NCBI RefSeq assembly: GCF_900103175.1
Contig: NZ_FNLF01000002.1
Coordinates: 3,424,136-3,488,135, forward strand
Reading direction: 5' to 3'
DNA length: 64,000 nucleotides
Origin: Tsukamurella pulmonis
Lineage (GTDB): Bacteria > Actinomycetota > Actinomycetes > Mycobacteriales > Mycobacteriaceae
Shown here piece after piece: positions 28,252-37,214 of the stretch (its first letter is position 1; each line of letters starts with the position of its first letter). Below the pieces are notes generated by a model, which ran no database searches, was not told where the DNA came from, and saw nothing but the letters and a program-made list of their open reading frames with translations. The translations under genes and the position numbers were made by a program.

Positions 28252-30554
28252 ACATCCCCGACCACGCCCGCGGATACGAGGACTTCCCGGGGCGCATCGC
28301 CCGCTCCGAGGCCGAATCGGAGCCGGCCTGGCCGCCGCACGTGCGCGCCCGGCCCGACGCGCCCAACATCATCGTGGTGCTCGTCGACGACATGGGCTTC
28401 TCCGACATCGGACCGTACGGTTCGGAGATCCCGACGCCCCACCTCGACGCCCTCGCCGCCCGCGGCATCGTCTCGACCAACCACCACACGACGCCCGTCT
28501 GCTCCCCCGCCCGCGCGGCGCTGCTGACCGGCCTCAACCCGCACCGCGCCGGATACGGCTCCGTCGCGAACTCCGATCCCGGCTTCCCCAACCTGCGCCT
28601 GAGCCTCGCCGAGGACGTGCTCACCCTGCCGGAGATCCTGCGCACCTCGGGCTACGCGACCTACGCCGTGGGCAAGTGGCATCTGGCGAAGGACTCGCGG
28701 CTCGGACCGGACGCCGACCGCTCGTCGTGGCCCGTGCAGCGCGGCTTCGACCACTACTACGGCTCCCTGGAGGGGCTGAACTCCTTCTTCCACCCGAACC
28801 AGCTGGTGCGCGACAACACCGTCGACCCGGTGACCGAGTACCCCGAGGGCTTCTACGTCACCGACGCGCTCACCGACACCGCGGTCTCGTGGATCAAGGA
28901 CCTGCGGGCGCACGACGCGGACAAGCCCTTCTTCCTGTACTTCGCGCACATCGCGATGCACGGCTCGCTGCAGGTCAAGGGCGAGGACCTGCCCCGCGGG
29001 GAGCTCGACTACGCCCGCGGCTGGGACGTCGTGCGCGAGCAGCGGTTCGCCCGGCAGCAGGAGCTCGGACTGTTCGGCCCCGACGTCCGGCCGGCGCGCC
29101 GCAACAACGAGCCCGGCTACGACGTGCCTCCGTGGGACGAGCTCGATCCCGAGCGACAGCGGCGGTTCGCGAAGTACATGCAGGTGTACGCGGCGATGGT
29201 GCGCACCGTCGACGACAGCCTGGGCCGGCTGTTGGACACCGTCGAGCAACTGGGCGAGCTGGAGAACACGATCGTCGTCTTCACCTCCGACAACGGCGGG
29301 ACCGCCGAGGGCGGCCCGGAGGGCACCCGCAGCTACTTCGCGGAGTTCGTGAAGTTCGCCGACGGTGTCGGCCCGGAGGGCTGGGAGGGCGACGTCGACC
29401 ACCCGGAGGAGCTCATCGGCACCGCGCGACTCGGCGTGCACTACCCGCGCGGCTGGGGGCAGGTGTCCAACACGCCCTTCCGGTTCTACAAGGGGCAGAC
29501 CTTCGCGGGCGGCGTCCGCGTGCCGTTCGTCCTGTCCTGGCCCGCGGGCCTGCCGGATGCGCGCGGCGTGCGCGAGCAGTTCTCCTTCGTCACCGACGTG
29601 GCTCCCACGCTGCTGGATCTGGCGGGCGTGCCCACGCCCACGCATCGGCACGGGCTTCCCGCGCAGGAGCGTGACGGTCTCTCGCAGCGCGTCGCCTGGG
29701 TCGACGCCGGCGCGCCGTCGGCCCGCACCCGGCAGTACTCGGAGTTCCGCGGGCACCGCGGCTACTACCGCGACGGCTGGAAACTGTTGAGCCTGCACGA
29801 CCGGGGCGACGATCCGCTCGCCCCGCGCTGGCAGCTCTTCGACAACCGGGCCGACCCGGCGGAGACCACCGACCTCGCCGCGCAGCACCCCGACCTGGTC
29901 GCGGAGCTGGCCGCCGAGTGGGAGCACGAGGCCTGGCGCAACACGGTCTTCCCGATCGTGACCGACGGTTCCACCCGCGATCCCGCGGAGCAGCGCCTCG
30001 CCGCGCCCGTGCGGCTACTGCCCGGCACACCCGTGCTCGAGCGGTACCGTTCGGCCAAACTGGTGCAGTACCGGGACTTCCGCGTCGACATCGACGTCGA
30101 GATCGCTGCCGGTGCCGAGGGCGTCCTCGTCGCACACGGCGACGCCCTGGGCGGCTACCTCGTCTACGTCGAGGACGGCGCGGCGGTGCTCGGCTACAAC
30201 GCCTACGGCCGGTACGCGGAGACCCGCTCGGGCCCCGTCGCACCGGGACGGCGGACCGTCACCCTCACCGCGACGGTGCGCCCGAACCTGCGGTGGGACC
30301 TCGCGCTCGCGGTCGACGGCGCCGAGGCCGCCCTGCTCCCGGACCGCGTCCAGCTCATCGGCATGGCGCCGTGGACCGGCATCTCCGTCGGCCTCGACGC
30401 CCGTGGTCCCGTCGCCTGGGAGCTGCGCGGGCGCCGCGGCACCTTCCCGTACTCCGGTGCGCTGCACGCGGTCACGTACACGCCGGGTGCCGTCGGCGTC
30501 CCGTCGAACGACATCGACCGCCTGCAGCAGGAGGCCGAGGAGGAGGCGGACTGA
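28248..30554 (+). CDS. Arylsulfatase, formylglycine type
   Basis: A 768-residue type I sulfatase. CSPAR (Cys85) is the sequence that formylglycine-generating enzyme converts to the catalytic aldehyde. VLVDDMG (45-51) carries the metal-binding Asp pair and TSDNGG the third acidic ligand. HIAMHG is near residue 244. The last 200 or so residues form a beta-rich domain. No signal peptide is visible, so it looks cytoplasmic and would release sulfate from imported sulfate esters. ATG 28248 overlaps the ATPase stop. Confidence 0.92.
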   Translation: MNIPDHARGYEDFPGRIARSEAESEPAWPPHVRARPDAPNIIVVLVDDMGFSDIGPYGSEIPTPHLDALAARGIVSTNHHTTPVCSPARAALLTGLNPHRAGYGSVANSDPGFPNLRLSLAEDVLTLPEILRTSGYATYAVGKWHLAKDSRLGPDADRSSWPVQRGFDHYYGSLEGLNSFFHPNQLVRDNTVDPVTEYPEGFYVTDALTDTAVSWIKDLRAHDADKPFFLYFAHIAMHGSLQVKGEDLPRGELDYARGWDVVREQRFARQQELGLFGPDVRPARRNNEPGYDVPPWDELDPERQRRFAKYMQVYAAMVRTVDDSLGRLLDTVEQLGELENTIVVFTSDNGGTAEGGPEGTRSYFAEFVKFADGVGPEGWEGDVDHPEELIGTARLGVHYPRGWGQVSNTPFRFYKGQTFAGGVRVPFVLSWPAGLPDARGVREQFSFVTDVAPTLLDLAGVPTPTHRHGLPAQERDGLSQRVAWVDAGAPSARTRQYSEFRGHRGYYRDGWKLLSLHDRGDDPLAPRWQLFDNRADPAETTDLAAQHPDLVAELAAEWEHEAWRNTVFPIVTDGSTRDPAEQRLAAPVRLLPGTPVLERYRSAKLVQYRDFRVDIDVEIAAGAEGVLVAHGDALGGYLVYVEDGAAVLGYNAYGRYAETRSGPVAPGRRTVTLTATVRPNLRWDLALAVDGAEAALLPDRVQLIGMAPWTGISVGLDARGPVAWELRGRRGTFPYSGALHAVTYTPGAVGVPSNDIDRLQQEAEEEAD

Positions 30555-30652
30555 GCGGATTGCGCCCGCGCTGAACGCAACCCTGGCCCCGTCGGCCCGG
30601 ATCGGGTGAGCTGGATGCACTACGACGCACGTAACGGACCCCGGAGGCAGCC

Positions 30653-31570
30653 ATGACCGCAACGCTCGATCCCACCACCGTCTCGCCCGAGATCACCGTG
30701 ACCAAGCTGGGCGAACACATCGGCGCGATCGTGCACGGGGTGCGGCTCGGCGGCGACATCGACGACGCCACCGCCGAGACGGTCTTGGACCTCCTGGCCG
30801 AGCACGAGGTGATCTTCTTCCGCGACCAGCACCACCTCGACGACGCCGGCCAGCACGCGCTCGCGCGCCGCCTGGGGGTGCCGACCACCCCGCACCCGAC
30901 GGTCCGCTCGGACTCCGATCTGCTGCCGATCGAAGGCGCGGCGAACAGCTGGCACACCGACGTCTCCTTCGTCGACCGCGTGCCCAAGGCGTCGATCCTG
31001 CGCCCCGTCGTCCTGCCGCCGCACGGCGGGAACACGACGTGGGCGTCCACCACCCGCGCGTACGACCGGCTGCCGGCGCCGCTCAAGGCGCTCGCGGACA
31101 ACCTCCGCGCCATCCACACCAACGACTACGACTACGCCGGCCACAACGCCACCTACCAGCGCGCCGAGTACCACCGCGAGTTCATCCGGAACATCTTCGA
31201 GGCGGATCACCCCGTGGTGCGCGTGCACCCGGAGACCGGCCGACGGTCGCTGCTGCTGGGCCACTTCGTGAAGTCCTTCGCGGGCCTGAGCACGCAGGAC
31301 TCGGCGCCGATCCTCGCACTGCTGCAGCGGCGGATCGAGAACCCCGACAACACCGTCCGCTGGGCGTGGCAGCCGGGTGACGTGGCGATCTGGGACAACC
31401 GCTCGACGCAGCACTTCGGTATCAACGACTACGGCGACCACCAGCGACTGCTGCGCCGCGTGACGCTCGCGGGCGATCTGCCCGTCGGCGTGGACGGCCG
31501 GGAGGGCGTGGCGCTCAAGGGCGACGCGTCGGACTACGCGCCGGTCACGCCCGCCCGCGCCCGAGGCTGA
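30653..31570 (+). CDS. TauD/AtsK-type Fe(II)/2-oxoglutarate dioxygenase
   Basis: A 305-residue dioxygenase. The facial triad is H101-x-D103 (WHTD) and H254 (TQHFGINDY), and Arg268 binds 2-oxoglutarate. This numbering is close to E. coli TauD (recalled, not checked). In this family, TauD cleaves taurine and AtsK cleaves alkyl sulfates. Position after a sulfonate importer and arylsulfatase fits sulfur scavenging. GGAGG lies upstream of ATG 30653. The 3' end overlaps the convergent hydrolase gene by 37 bp. Confidence 0.9.
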   Translation: MTATLDPTTVSPEITVTKLGEHIGAIVHGVRLGGDIDDATAETVLDLLAEHEVIFFRDQHHLDDAGQHALARRLGVPTTPHPTVRSDSDLLPIEGAANSWHTDVSFVDRVPKASILRPVVLPPHGGNTTWASTTRAYDRLPAPLKALADNLRAIHTNDYDYAGHNATYQRAEYHREFIRNIFEADHPVVRVHPETGRRSLLLGHFVKSFAGLSTQDSAPILALLQRRIENPDNTVRWAWQPGDVAIWDNRSTQHFGINDYGDHQRLLRRVTLAGDLPVGVDGREGVALKGDASDYAPVTPARARG

Positions 31571-32820
31571 TCCAGCCAGCGCAGGACCTGCTGATAGACG
31601 GCGTCCGAGCGCAACAGAGTGAAGTGATGGGCTCCGCCGAGGTGCATCCCCGCCTCGGCGGTGAAGCCGATGCGGCGGGCCTTCCCACGGCCCGCCGCGC
31701 TCGGCGCGAGCACGAGGCCGTCGCCGATGAGGCGGCCCACGGGATTCGCGCCGCTGCGGGTCACGGTCGCGGCGACGAAGTAGTGATCGGCGCCGTCCAG
31801 GAGGGGCACCTCTGCGGCGACGGCCCGGCCCAGCGCGTCCGCGTCCCGATCGCGCCAGTCCTCGTCGACGATCGACCCGCCGCGCAGGTCGCGGATCCCC
31901 GCGCTGCGGCGCCGCAGCAGCCGGCCGAAGGGCGCGGTCTCGGGCACGGCCATCAGGGCCGCGCTGCCGTAGTGGGCGGCCTGCTCGAGCGGGGCGCCCA
32001 GGTGCGGCGTCCCCAGGCTGACGGTGGCCGACACCGCTGCAGGCCAGGCCATGACGGCCCCGTCGGCCGAATGCGCCGCACTGCGGGCGACGAGGCCGCC
32101 CATGGAGTGACCGAGGAGCACGATGTCCTCGACGGGAACGGGCCATGCTTCGACGAGCCGCTCGATCAGCTCGGCGACGTCGCGGCCGTTGTCGCTGATG
32201 TGTCGGCCACTGTTGTAGCGCACGTAGACCGGCGTGTACCCGAGGTCGACCGCGAGTCGCACCCCGTAGTCGTCGGCCTCGAGACCGCCGACGCCCCAGG
32301 CGTGTTCGGTCTCGGTGAGCCCGTGCAGCAGCACCACGACGCGACCGGTGGCACCGTCGAAGACCTCCGTCGGATCCAGCCTGCCGGGCGGTACCGGCCC
32401 GTCGCCCAGATGCACGACGGCGCCGTCGACGCGAACCGTCACGGGGTCCGCGGCCAGCGGTGAGCCCTGCGACTCGAGGTCGTCTCCGATGAGCCCAAGC
32501 ACGGCGCCGATCAGCGCCGCCCCGCGCGCCGTCTCCGACGGGGGCCGCTCCCCCGGCCAGTCCGCACCGACCGAAGCGACCCGCCCGACGGTGCGCGCGA
32601 CGGTGCCGATGGTCGCGTAGACGCCGTCGGTGATGCCGTCGTGCAGCGCCCGCACGGGGGCGACGGCCGGGCCGACACCGCGCCGGACGTATCGGAACAC
32701 CCGATCGGAGATCGCCCGGTGTACGCCGTGCACCCCGTCCGCGGTGCCGGCGATCTCGCTGCAGCCCAGCTCAGCGAGAGCACGCACCTCGGCGCGCCGA
32801 CGATCCCGGACAGCGTTCAT
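31534..32820 (-). CDS. Alpha/beta hydrolase (lipase-like)
   Basis: A 428-residue protein. Residues 1-150 are a helical region of no known family. The alpha/beta hydrolase core follows, with LLHGLTETEHAWG (oxyanion region), the nucleophile elbow GHSMGG, SLGTPHLGAP, and a late His in GGAHHF. No signal peptide or membrane helix is clear. It is likely an esterase, lipase or PHB-type depolymerase acting inside the cell. An inverted repeat sits immediately upstream of its start. Confidence 0.85.
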   Translation of the reverse strand: MNAVRDRRRAEVRALAELGCSEIAGTADGVHGVHRAISDRVFRYVRRGVGPAVAPVRALHDGITDGVYATIGTVARTVGRVASVGADWPGERPPSETARGAALIGAVLGLIGDDLESQGSPLAADPVTVRVDGAVVHLGDGPVPPGRLDPTEVFDGATGRVVVLLHGLTETEHAWGVGGLEADDYGVRLAVDLGYTPVYVRYNSGRHISDNGRDVAELIERLVEAWPVPVEDIVLLGHSMGGLVARSAAHSADGAVMAWPAAVSATVSLGTPHLGAPLEQAAHYGSAALMAVPETAPFGRLLRRRSAGIRDLRGGSIVDEDWRDRDADALGRAVAAEVPLLDGADHYFVAATVTRSGANPVGRLIGDGLVLAPSAAGRGKARRIGFTAEAGMHLGGAHHFTLLRSDAVYQQVLRWLDQPRARAGVTGA

Positions 32821-32827
32821 GGGAATT

Positions 32828-32847
32828 GAGTGTACGAGTGTGCACTC
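32828..32847. promoter_or_regulatory. Inverted repeat directly upstream of the hydrolase start
   Basis: GAGTGTAC-GAGT-GTGCACTC pairs 7 of 8 bases and ends 8 bp before the ATG at 32820. Its length and position suit a repressor operator of TetR or GntR type; the regulator is not adjacent. Confidence 0.4.
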
Positions 32848-32863
32848 TCACTGTCCAGCAGCG

Positions 32864-34168
32864 TCAGGCGCGGCACTCCCAGCCGGCGGCGACCCAATCG
32901 GCGGACGGCATGCAGTTGCGGCCGTCGAGCAGCACGGGGTTGCGCACGACCGCGCCGACCACGGCCGGGTCGAGCTCGCGGAACTGCGTCCACTCGGTGA
33001 GCACGAGCACCACGTCGGCGCCCTCGCAGGCCTCCAGCGCCGTGGTGGCGTAGTCCAGGGTCGGGAAGACGCGGCGCGAGTTGTCCATGGCCTCGGGGTC
33101 GTACACCGAGACCGCCGCGCCCTGCAGCTGGATCTGGCCCGCGATGTTGAGCGCCGGCGAGTCGCGCACGTCGTCGGAATCCGGCTTGAAGGCGGCACCG
33201 AGCACGGCCACCTTGGCGCCGAGCAGCGAGCCGCCGCAGGCCTCCCGCGCCAGGTCCACCATGCGGGTGCGGCGGCTCATGTTGATCGCGTCGACCTCGC
33301 GGAGCAGGCCGTGCATGTGGCCGGCACCGAGCTCGCCCGAGCGGGCCATGAAGGCGCGGATGTCCTTGGGCAGGCAGCCGCCGCCGAAGCCGATACCGGC
33401 GCCGAGGAACTTGCGGCCGATGCGGGTGTCGACGCCGATCGCATCGGCGAGCGCGACCACGTCGGCGCCCGCGGCCTCGCAGACCTCGGCGACGGCGTTG
33501 ATGAACGAGATCTTGGTCGCCAGGAAGGCGTTCGCGGAGATCTTCACCAGTTCGGCCGTGGCGGTGTCGGTGACGAAGAACGGGGTGTCGCGGGCGAGGA
33601 TCCCGGCGTAGACCTCGCGGGCGACCTCCTCGGCGCGGCCGCCGGGCTCGACGCCGAGCACGAGACGGTCGGGCTCGAGGGTGTCCTTGACGGCGTGGCC
33701 CTCGCGCAGGAACTCGGGGTTCCAGGCGAACTCGACGTTCACCCCGGCCGGCACCAGTTCGGCGGCGCGGGCGCGCAGCAGGTCGGTGGTGCCGACGGGG
33801 ACGGTCGACTTGCCGAGGATCACCGCATCGCGACGCAGGTGCGGCACGAGCGAGTCGATCACGGAGTTCACGTACGTCATGTCGGCGGCGAACTCACCCT
33901 TGCGCTGCGGCGTGCCGACGGCGATGAAGTGCACGTCGCCGAACTCGCCCGCCTCCTCGTAGGAGTCCGTGAAGCGCAGCCGGCCGGCCTCGATGTTCCG
34001 CTTGAGTACCGCGGGGAGCCCGGGCTCGTGGAAGGGCACCTTGCCCTCCGACAACGCGGCGATCTTGCTGAGGTTGACGTCGACTCCGAGCACCTCGTGG
34101 CCCAGCTCCGCCATGCACGCCGCGTGCGTGGCTCCCAGGTACCCCGTACCCAGCACTGTGATCTTCAT
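32864..34168 (-). CDS. UDP-glucose (UDP-sugar) 6-dehydrogenase
   Basis: A 434-residue NAD-dependent dehydrogenase of the UDP-glucose/GDP-mannose family that makes UDP-glucuronate for polysaccharides. The N-terminal Rossmann motif is GTGYLGATHA. The catalytic Cys is in GFGGGCLPKD (about residue 262). The C-terminal UDP-binding domain has AAFKPDSDDVRDSP. ATG 34168 begins MKITVLGTGYLG, typical of the family. It stands alone, transcribed away from the next gene group. Confidence 0.93.
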   Translation of the reverse strand: MKITVLGTGYLGATHAACMAELGHEVLGVDVNLSKIAALSEGKVPFHEPGLPAVLKRNIEAGRLRFTDSYEEAGEFGDVHFIAVGTPQRKGEFAADMTYVNSVIDSLVPHLRRDAVILGKSTVPVGTTDLLRARAAELVPAGVNVEFAWNPEFLREGHAVKDTLEPDRLVLGVEPGGRAEEVAREVYAGILARDTPFFVTDTATAELVKISANAFLATKISFINAVAEVCEAAGADVVALADAIGVDTRIGRKFLGAGIGFGGGCLPKDIRAFMARSGELGAGHMHGLLREVDAINMSRRTRMVDLAREACGGSLLGAKVAVLGAAFKPDSDDVRDSPALNIAGQIQLQGAAVSVYDPEAMDNSRRVFPTLDYATTALEACEGADVVLVLTEWTQFRELDPAVVGAVVRNPVLLDGRNCMPSADWVAAGWECRA

Positions 34169-34307
34169 GTGCCGAAAGTAGGTCCGCGACAGCGCGACAC
34201 GGAAGGGCCGCGCGCCGGAGTTGGGCAAGGGTTACGCGGGGATTCACACCCGCGCCCGACGCGATCCCGCGCGTTCGCCTCGGGGTGGCCTCGGGTTCGC
34301 CTCGGCG

Positions 34308-35345
34308 TTACTGGGGCGGCGCGGCGGGATCGTCCGCTTCGGGCGCCGCGGGACGGGATGCGGGAGTGCTCGGGGCCGACGGGCCCGACGGGGCCGACGG
34401 GGCCGGGGGCGCACCGTCGGACGGGGCGGCCCCGCGGCGGGGCTCGCGGCCCTCACGCCCCTTGAGGATGCGCTTGGGCAGGCGGTTGACCAGATCGCTC
34501 ATCGGGTTGACCGCGGCGGTCATGAGCGCGACGGCCTCGTTGAGCTCTGCCACGACGTCGGGGAGCTGGGAGACGGCGTCCAGCGTGCCGCCGGGGGCGA
34601 TGGCGCGCTCGATCGCGCCCTCCTGACCGAGCAACTGATCGACGATGCCGCCGTCGGCGATCGCGCGGTCGATCACGCCGTTCGGCTCGGTGAGCTTGTC
34701 GATGAGCCCGTCCTGGCCGGTGATCTTGTCGAGCACGCCGTCCTTGGCGGCCAGCTTGTCGAGGACGCCGCCCTTCTCGGTGAGCTTGTCCAGCACGCCG
34801 TCCTTGGACATGAGCTTCTCGAGCACGCCGTCGGGCGCGGTGAGCTTGTCGATGACGCCGCCCTCGGACGTCAGGCGCTCGAGCACGCCCTCGGACTCGG
34901 TGATCTGGTCGACGACGCCGCCGGGGCGAGTGAGCCGGTCCAGGGGGCCGCCCTCGGTGGTCAGTCGGGTGACGGGACTGTCCTCCTTGGTGGCCTGGTC
35001 GAGCAGGCCACCGGGGGCGGTCAGCTTCTCGAGCATGCCGCCGGGCTCGGTGAGCCGGTCGACGACGCCGCCGGGCTTGAGCACGCGGTCGAGCGGCCCG
35101 CCGCGGGAGAGGATGATGCCGACCGGGCGGTCGGGTTCGAGCAACTGCGCCAGGCGCTGCAGCAGCTGCATCGGGGTGACGGAGCTGATCTCCGCGTCGA
35201 CGTGCAGCGCGTTGCTCACCTCCGACTCGACGTTCTGCACGGCGAAGCGGGTGACGGCGACGCCGCCCTCGACGGCCGACATCGCGGCGTCGGCGGTCGA
35301 GAAGACGACGCGCAGCGGTGTGGTCACGATGCCCTTGAGGTCCAT
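34308..35345 (-). CDS. Decapeptide-repeat protein of unknown function
   Basis: A 345-residue protein in three parts. Residues 1-80 are a helical N-terminus with no signal peptide. Residues 82-251 are 17 uninterrupted decapeptide repeats of the form GGVLDKLTEP, with strict spacing. The conserved positions are hydrophobic residues at 3, 4 and 7, and an acidic then a basic residue at 5 and 6. Residues 252-345 include an amphipathic helix (AELNEAVALMTAAVNPM) and a Pro/Ser/Ala tail. I do not recognise the family. The strict register suggests a solenoid or long fibre. Confidence 0.75.
   Translation of the reverse strand: MDLKGIVTTPLRVVFSTADAAMSAVEGGVAVTRFAVQNVESEVSNALHVDAEISSVTPMQLLQRLAQLLEPDRPVGIILSRGGPLDRVLKPGGVVDRLTEPGGMLEKLTAPGGLLDQATKEDSPVTRLTTEGGPLDRLTRPGGVVDQITESEGVLERLTSEGGVIDKLTAPDGVLEKLMSKDGVLDKLTEKGGVLDKLAAKDGVLDKITGQDGLIDKLTEPNGVIDRAIADGGIVDQLLGQEGAIERAIAPGGTLDAVSQLPDVVAELNEAVALMTAAVNPMSDLVNRLPKRILKGREGREPRRGAAPSDGAPPAPSAPSGPSAPSTPASRPAAPEADDPAAPPQ
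34593..35102 (-). repeat. Seventeen 30-bp coding repeats (decapeptide array)
   Basis: A 510-bp stretch with an exact 30-bp period at protein level and partly at DNA level; GTGCTCGACAAGCTC-like units recur. The reading frame is kept throughout, so selection acts on the protein. Copy number could vary between strains by slippage. Confidence 0.85.
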
Positions 35346-35455
35346 AGCCGCCCATCGTAGGGGGCGCGGTGAGAGGATCAGCGGTGAATTCACTCAATGA
35401 GCGAGGGCGGAGTACCGCTCGGAGGACTTCGGGGGCACCTCGTTCGACCGAGCAC

Positions 35456-36385
35456 CTACGCCGACCCGCGGACGGCCTCCGTCGCCTCGTCGCGGCCGCT
35501 CTCCGGATGCCGGAGAGTCTCGTAGATCCTGGCGAATCCCTCCGCACCGTGCCCGGCCTCGCGCTGGCGATGGATCAGAGCCTGGATCGCCGCGATCGTC
35601 GTCGAGTCGACCCCCGCCTCCTCGCTGGTGCGCAGGATGTCCGACAGGTCGGAGAAGTCCAGGCTCTGCTGTCCCGGCACGCTGTAGTCGCCGCCGTCGA
35701 TGATCGCGGCGTCGGCGGCGAAGTGCGCGACGAGCGACTCGATCAGCGGGATCGTGCGAGAGGCGAAGTCCTGAGCGGACATTCCCACCGTGGCCGCCAT
35801 CGCCGCGCCGTGGAAGAGGCCCGCGAACATGTGGTACATGCCGGACAGCATGGCCAGGTCGATCAATGAGGCGGCCCCGGCGTCCGGGCCGTCGTAGACG
35901 CCTTCGGCCCACGGCGCGAGCAGGTCGCGGTGCCGCGCGAACACGTCCGGCGCACCGCTGTAGAGGATCCGCGCCACGGGGGTTCCGATCTGGTAGGGCG
36001 TGGCCATGATGGCGCCGTTGAGATATTCGACGTCGTGCTCGGCCGCCCACCGGCCGAGCTCTCGAGCCTCGTCGGGCGTCGTGGTCGTGAGGTCGATCAG
36101 CGTTCGGCCGCGGAGCGATGCCGCGACGGGGTCGAGCGTCTCCCGGACCGACGCGTACCGCAACAGGCAGGTGACCACCAGCCCGTTGCGTGCGATCGCC
36201 TCGGCGGGCGTCTCCGCGGAGGCGGCGCCGCGGGCGACGAGCGGAGCGGCGCGTTCGGGAGTGCGATTCCAGACGGTGACCGCCCGGCCCTGGTCCAGCA
36301 TGCGGCCGGCGAGCGCGGCACCCATCTGCCCGAGGCCGAGCAGGGTGAGTCCGGGAGCGGTGGGATTCGACGTGTTCGTGGTCAT
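35456..36385 (-). CDS. NAD(P)-binding 6PGDH/imine-reductase-like oxidoreductase
   Basis: A 309-residue beta-hydroxyacid-dehydrogenase-family protein. LLGLGQMGAALAGRML (about residues 14-29) is the Rossmann motif. VWNRTPERA suggests NADP(H) preference through the Arg. The middle segment LIDLTTTTP and the C-terminal helix AMLSGMYHMFAGLFHGAAM resemble imine reductases. It is divergent from an hxlR-type gene across an 86-bp gap with a perfect operator-like repeat, so HxlR probably controls it. Confidence 0.85.
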   Translation of the reverse strand: MTTNTSNPTAPGLTLLGLGQMGAALAGRMLDQGRAVTVWNRTPERAAPLVARGAASAETPAEAIARNGLVVTCLLRYASVRETLDPVAASLRGRTLIDLTTTTPDEARELGRWAAEHDVEYLNGAIMATPYQIGTPVARILYSGAPDVFARHRDLLAPWAEGVYDGPDAGAASLIDLAMLSGMYHMFAGLFHGAAMAATVGMSAQDFASRTIPLIESLVAHFAADAAIIDGGDYSVPGQQSLDFSDLSDILRTSEEAGVDSTTIAAIQALIHRQREAGHGAEGFARIYETLRHPESGRDEATEAVRGSA

Positions 36386-36416
36386 GCCCTCATCGTGGGC
36401 GGTAGCATCCGATTGC

Positions 36417-36447
36417 GTAAGTACCGACTAAATACTGCGGTACTTAC
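36417..36447. promoter_or_regulatory. Perfect inverted repeat, probable HxlR operator
   Basis: GTAAGTACCG-N11-CGGTACTTAC is a perfect 10-bp inverted repeat. Its centre-to-centre arm spacing is 21 bp, two helical turns. It lies midway between the dehydrogenase start (36385) and the HxlR start (36472), where a dimer could repress both promoters. Confidence 0.7.
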
Positions 36448-36471
36448 CAAAAGGTGAGTATGGAGGTCATC

Positions 36472-36891
36472 ATGGCGGACACACCGAGGTGCGGCCCGTA
36501 CATCTGCGGGCTCGACGCCGCACTCGACGTGGTCAGCGGCAAATGGAAGGTCCTCATCCTGTGGGAGCTCGAGGCGTACAGCGTGCGGCGGTTCGCGGAG
36601 TTGCGCCGCGGCCTACCGGGCGTGAGCGAGAAGATGCTCACCCAGCACCTACGTGAGATGGAGCAGGACGGGCTGCTCACGCGGAAGGTGTACCCGCAGG
36701 TGCCGCCCAAGGTCGAGTACTCGCTCACCGCATCGGGCCGCACGCTCAACACCGCCCTCGCCCCGCTCGGCGACTGGGGCCGCGAGCGCATGCGGCGCGA
36801 CGGCCTCGACACCGTCCCCCACTCGCGAAGCGCGGAAGCGTCGGAAGAAGTTGACGCGTCGGAGATCTCCGACATATCCTCGACGGCGTGA
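36472..36891 (+). CDS. HxlR-family transcriptional regulator
   Basis: A 139-residue winged-helix regulator. CGPYICGLDAALDVVSGKW, the conserved Cys plus GGKW-like entry, and LTQHLREMEQDGLLTRKVY, the recognition helix and wing, are diagnostic. Cys residues near the N-terminus may sense thiol-reactive compounds. I chose ATG 36472 because GGAGGT stands four bases upstream, although GTG 36454 is in frame. Its stop overlaps the ArsR start. Confidence 0.92.
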   Translation: MADTPRCGPYICGLDAALDVVSGKWKVLILWELEAYSVRRFAELRRGLPGVSEKMLTQHLREMEQDGLLTRKVYPQVPPKVEYSLTASGRTLNTALAPLGDWGRERMRRDGLDTVPHSRSAEASEEVDASEISDISSTA

Positions 36892-37214
36892 CCACCGAGA
36901 CGGAGAGCACCGATCGCGTCTTCCTCGCGCTCGCCAATCCGGTCCGCCGCGAACTCCTCCGGATCCTCGCCGACGGGCCACTCGCCGCGGGAGAACTCAG
37001 CGAGCGGTTCACGCTGAGCCGCCCGGCTGTCGCGGAGCACCTGAAGGTGTTGCGTGACGCCGGGCTCGTCGCGGACTCCCCCGACGGACGCCGCCGGATC
37101 TACCGGCTCACTGCGGAGCCGCTGGCGGAGCTCGGCGACTGGTTGCACCCGTTCGAGAAGTTCTGGCGCGCACGACTGTCCGCGCTGGCCGACGTCGCCG
37201 AGGAGTTGCAATGA
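36888..37214 (+). CDS. ArsR-family transcriptional regulator (metal-site-free type)
   Basis: A 108-residue winged-helix protein. VFLALANPVRRELLRIL and LSRPAVAEHLKVLRDAGLV are typical of the ArsR subgroup that pairs with AHSA1/SRPBCC genes. I see no CxC or other metal site. The start is GTG 36888, overlapping the hxlR stop; its own stop overlaps the next start. Confidence 0.92.
   Translation: MTTETESTDRVFLALANPVRRELLRILADGPLAAGELSERFTLSRPAVAEHLKVLRDAGLVADSPDGRRRIYRLTAEPLAELGDWLHPFEKFWRARLSALADVAEELQ

Noticed and set aside
27438-29927. A long minus-strand open frame (829 codons) opposite the ABC ATPase and sulfatase
   Set aside because: Its composition (Val/Gly/Arg/His-rich) is the mirror of the well-supported genes on the plus strand; no family motif is present.
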